Positions 20,414-22,399 of a stretch of 22,399 bases of DNA are shown here, piece by piece; the first letter of the stretch is position 1, and each line of letters begins with the position of its first letter. Under the pieces are notes generated by a model. It did no database searches. It worked only from the letters and a program-made list of their open reading frames with translations, and was not told the DNA's origin. The translations under genes and the position numbers were made by a program. The DNA is from Euprymna scolopes (lineage: Eukaryota; Mollusca; Cephalopoda; Sepiida; Sepiolidae), in NCBI GenBank assembly GCA_024364805.1, contig CM044501.1:25354839-25377237 (forward strand). Direction: 5' to 3'.

Positions 20414-20689
20414 TTGTTATTGAAACTCGACACTAGTTTCTATTCAATTATAGTTATTAATCTGTACAGACAGGTGTTCGCTATGAATAAAATATTACTC
20501 TTACCTATATTAATATATATTCCCTTGTTCTTACTTTTTTCTGCTACATTTGTTTTTTATTCTCGTAAAAGTCAGTATGCGAAATTCTTTGGTGTTTTTG
20601 GTTTAATCGTGTATATCGTCACAACTCAACACTGCTTATTTATGGAATTGTTGTATTTACGAATAAAAGAACTGATATTAAGTTTTTGA
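20414..20689 (+). other. Unrecognised 91-codon hydrophobic open frame
   Basis: The frame encodes a mostly hydrophobic product with two possible membrane segments (LLLPILIYIPLFLLFSATF and FFGVFGLIVYIVTT). AT-rich DNA often gives such frames by chance. No family, promoter or splice signals are recognised. It ends just before a tRNA-like SINE head. I consider it more likely fortuitous than a gene. Confidence 0.12.
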
Positions 20690-20697
20690 ATGAACCC

Positions 20698-20790
20698 GTG
20701 TTGCAGTAGTTAGAGTACGAGGAAGAACCAACTGTAAAATTAGTATTCTCCTGATAGTTAAAGGTCAAATTCTCCATGTGGGCGACCGAA
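20698..20790 (+). mobile_element. tRNA-derived SINE head (second family)
   Basis: An A-box-like GTTGCAGTAGTTAGAG at about 20700-20715 is followed by a B-box-like AAGGTCAAATTCTCC at 20761-20775, then ATGTGGGCGA. The layout fits a tRNA-derived Pol III promoter as in cephalopod SINEs. Box spacing of about 60 bases is on the long side. The body probably continues past 20790 but its 3' limit is not evident. It differs from the tRNA-like head at 18.8 kb. Confidence 0.5.
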
Positions 20791-21104
20791 AAATACAGTT
20801 GCAAATTATATAGAACCTGTATCCAGTCATGGCTGACGGAACGAGAGAATGCTACTCCCGCCAAGTAAATAAAACGCTCAGTTGAAAATTCCATTCGACA
20901 GAAACATTTCCCAGTTCGACAAGATATACCTGAAGAAGGTCGGATGTTACATCAACAGAACCGTTGTGTAAATGACGTTCACGGTGACAACAGTAGACCT
21001 TAGATTCCAAATACGACATGCCTTCAATAAGTTTACGGCCCTGTCGGTGGGGCATTAGAATACACCGACTGCCCCCCCTCCACAGAGGGTAAAAGTCCCT
21101 CAAT
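20791..21104. other. Probable SINE body or unassigned repeat
   Basis: Complex sequence without a gene. It includes GGTGGGGCATTAGAATACAC and CCCTCCACAGAGGGTAAAAG (a short hairpin CCCTCCACAGAGGG). The minus-strand frames over it are unsupported. Confidence 0.35.
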
Positions 21105-21385
21105 GGGGGTCCTGGATATGATCTTAAACTATATCCAGTGGTGAGGCCCCAGCTTGTGGGCTTTGGGGAGTGTGGAGCCACCCTTTAATTACCATTGCTC
21201 TCAGGTCCACTCTGACCCGGAGTGGTAGTACCTGTTAGGGTCCCAACTATTGTTTGAATAGAAACCGACGTGAAAACAACAAATATACTCTATTAAAAAA
21301 AAAATTCTCCAAAATCTTTGGATTCGGCATTAAATAACCCGAAAAGGGTTGATATGCCGTAAAACAAAAACAACCAACCAATTCA
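21105..21385 (+). repeat. Dispersed repeat, copy B, with stem-loop tail
   Basis: It is the inverted partner of 17140-17425: GTCCTGGATATGATC, TTTGGGGAGTGTGGAGCCAC, CAGGTCCACTCTGACC, GGAGTGGTAGTACCTGTTAG, GGGTCCCAACTA. At 21325-21359 it has a perfect two-part stem: CGGCAT/ATGCCG (6 bp) enclosing AACCC/GGGTT (5 bp) with loop GAAAA, then AAAACAAAAACAACCAACCA. It sits directly upstream of the mariner copy. Confidence 0.85.
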
Positions 21386-21389
21386 ATAA

Positions 21390-22180
21390 GTTTCCAGACA
21401 TTTTTGTGCAAGCATTTAAAATTGTCGTAGACATTTCAAAATGTTATTGCTATACGTCTTATGAGATTATTTACCAATTTGTATGATTTCAGGTTCAAAT
21501 GAACAGTTACAGCAGGAATTGGAATACAACCTACTAAAACGTGATGCTCAAAACTGGTGAATTTCAAAAATGCAATCTGGATATGAAGACAGTTTAGAAG
21601 AATGTGCAATAAAATACTGTTTTAAACTTGGAAAAAATGGCACAGAAACGTATGGAATGCTTCAAACTGCTTTTGGACTCTTTTGCATAAATCAAGCATT
21701 AGTTTTGGGGCGGTACAAAAGATTCAAGAAAGTCAGGTAGTTTGTAAGGGATGATGAGAGGTGTTGGAGAAGTAAGGAAATCAAAAACCAGAGTCGATTG
21801 GCCAAATAAAGAATTTCATGGATAAGGACCGTCGTGTGTCTATAGAGACAATAAATGCACAGTTTTATTTCAGTGTGGAAACTATACACATTAAATTCAT
21901 GTGGAATTGAAGATACGAAAGATTTGCGCGAAGTTTGTCCCAAAGGTTCCTCAGAGAAGATCACAGTTTATTTGACCAAGATCGGCAACAAAACAGTTCC
22001 TCACTCTCCTTATAGTCCAGACCTTGCTCCCTATGATTGTGGTTATTCTCTAAGCACAAGGAAAATCTTGGAAGTTGTTGGAAGTTCTTGGAACAGTACA
22101 AGAAGTGCTTGGCATCTGAGGAAGATTACTTCGAAGGGGACTAGAGTTTCATATGTGTGCTGTTAATAAAAGTGTCCATA
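21390..22180 (+). mobile_element. Internally deleted mariner element
   Basis: 5' UTR from about 21393 (GTTTCCAGACATTTTTGTGC) matches the truncated copy at 8780-9035. A start codon at 21570 opens the transposase N-terminus: ECAIKYCFKLGKNGTETYGM then LQTAFG, the helix-turn-helix region of mariner/SETMAR transposases, then a YKRFK block and RDDERCWRS. Stops follow, and the middle (with the first two catalytic Asp) is missing. The frame 21855-22166 gives KTVPHSPYSPDLAPYDC, the block with the third catalytic Asp. Another frame ends EQYKKCLASEEDYFEGD with TAG at 22142-22144, the usual mariner C-terminus. At least two frameshifts and several stops make it inactive. The 3' end is near AAAAGTGTCCATACG; possible terminal repeat resemblance to the 5' end is weak. 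Confidence 0.85.
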
Positions 22181-22200
22181 CGAAAAAAAAAAATTCTGCA

Positions 22201-22331
22201 ATATATATGGCAACGAAGCTACAAGAAATTTTCTACGTTTCATCCTTGTGAGGATTCGTCAGGATTAGCCTGACGAATCCTCACAAGGATGAAATGCGGA
22301 AAATTCTGTGTAGCTTCATTGCCATACATAA
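22201..22331. repeat. Palindrome with 63-bp arms and 5-base loop
   Basis: Left arm 22201-22263 and right arm 22269-22331 are reverse complements at about 86% identity; the inner 26 bases (starting CCTGACGAATCCTCACAAGG on the right arm) match exactly around the loop ATTAG. Each arm, read outward, holds CTGACGA, a perfect small hairpin ATCCT-CACA-AGGAT, then GAAA. A partial third copy of the arm is at 17876-17926. It may be a foldback MITE or an inverted dimer of a small ribozyme-like unit. Confidence 0.9.
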
Positions 22332-22399
22332 TTTAAAAACTTAATTTGCTTATATATCAAGGACTGTCGAAGTAAATACTGAAAATATTTACATAAAAT

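Overview
The window looks like repeat-dense intergenic DNA from an animal genome, most likely a cephalopod mollusc (octopus-like). That assignment is an inference. It rests on the AT-rich background, long TA, TG, CT and CATA microsatellites, tRNA-derived SINE heads, SETMAR-type mariner fragments and a LINE whose C-terminal region resembles molluscan families I know. No intact host protein gene could be supported. Nearly every recognisable coding trace belongs to a decayed transposable element.

Layout. 1-660: an old RNase H fragment of a retroelement, then a long hairpin. 661-2725: AT-rich DNA with microsatellites and no gene seen. 2726-3159: C-terminal half of a mariner transposase. 3230-5110: two related decayed repeat arrays; the first is split by a solo-LTR-like element (3618-4087) with a matching TTTC flank. 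5305-5757: a 9-bp-period A-rich minisatellite. 5758-8770: mostly low-complexity DNA, a compound CT/CA/CT/CCCT tract, and a three-copy tandem repeat carrying a stem-loop motif. 8780-9035: 5' end of a second mariner family on the minus strand. 9256-9372: a degenerate 5S rRNA-like sequence abutting a truncated LINE (minus strand, 9390-10745; endonuclease end plus reverse transcriptase fingers). 11999-12640: a second LTR-like copy, itself interrupted by a TA repeat and a MITE with AGGGTGACC ends. 12790-13646: an RTE-like retroposon tail with internal ~140-bp repeats, ending in a long TG tract. 15370-17045: a second LINE (plus strand), C-terminal part with zinc knuckle and 3' UTR. 17140-17425 and 21105-21385: two inverted copies of one dispersed repeat. 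18293-18846: an inverted pair of tRNA-headed SINE units carrying hammerhead-ribozyme-like cores. 20698-20790: a second, different tRNA-like SINE head. 21390-22180: a mariner copy of the same family as 8780-9035. 22201-22331: a near-perfect palindrome with 63-bp arms.

The most interesting object is the inverted SINE pair at 18293-18846. On both sides a Pol III B-box-like sequence lies 41 bases upstream of CTGATGA/CTGAAGA, followed by a 13-base stem-II hairpin, GAAA (AAAA in the left copy), a short self-complementary stem III, and a potential cleavage-site A. This is the layout of a type I hammerhead ribozyme in a SINE or retrozyme. At least four further fragments of the same unit lie between the two arms in alternating orientation.
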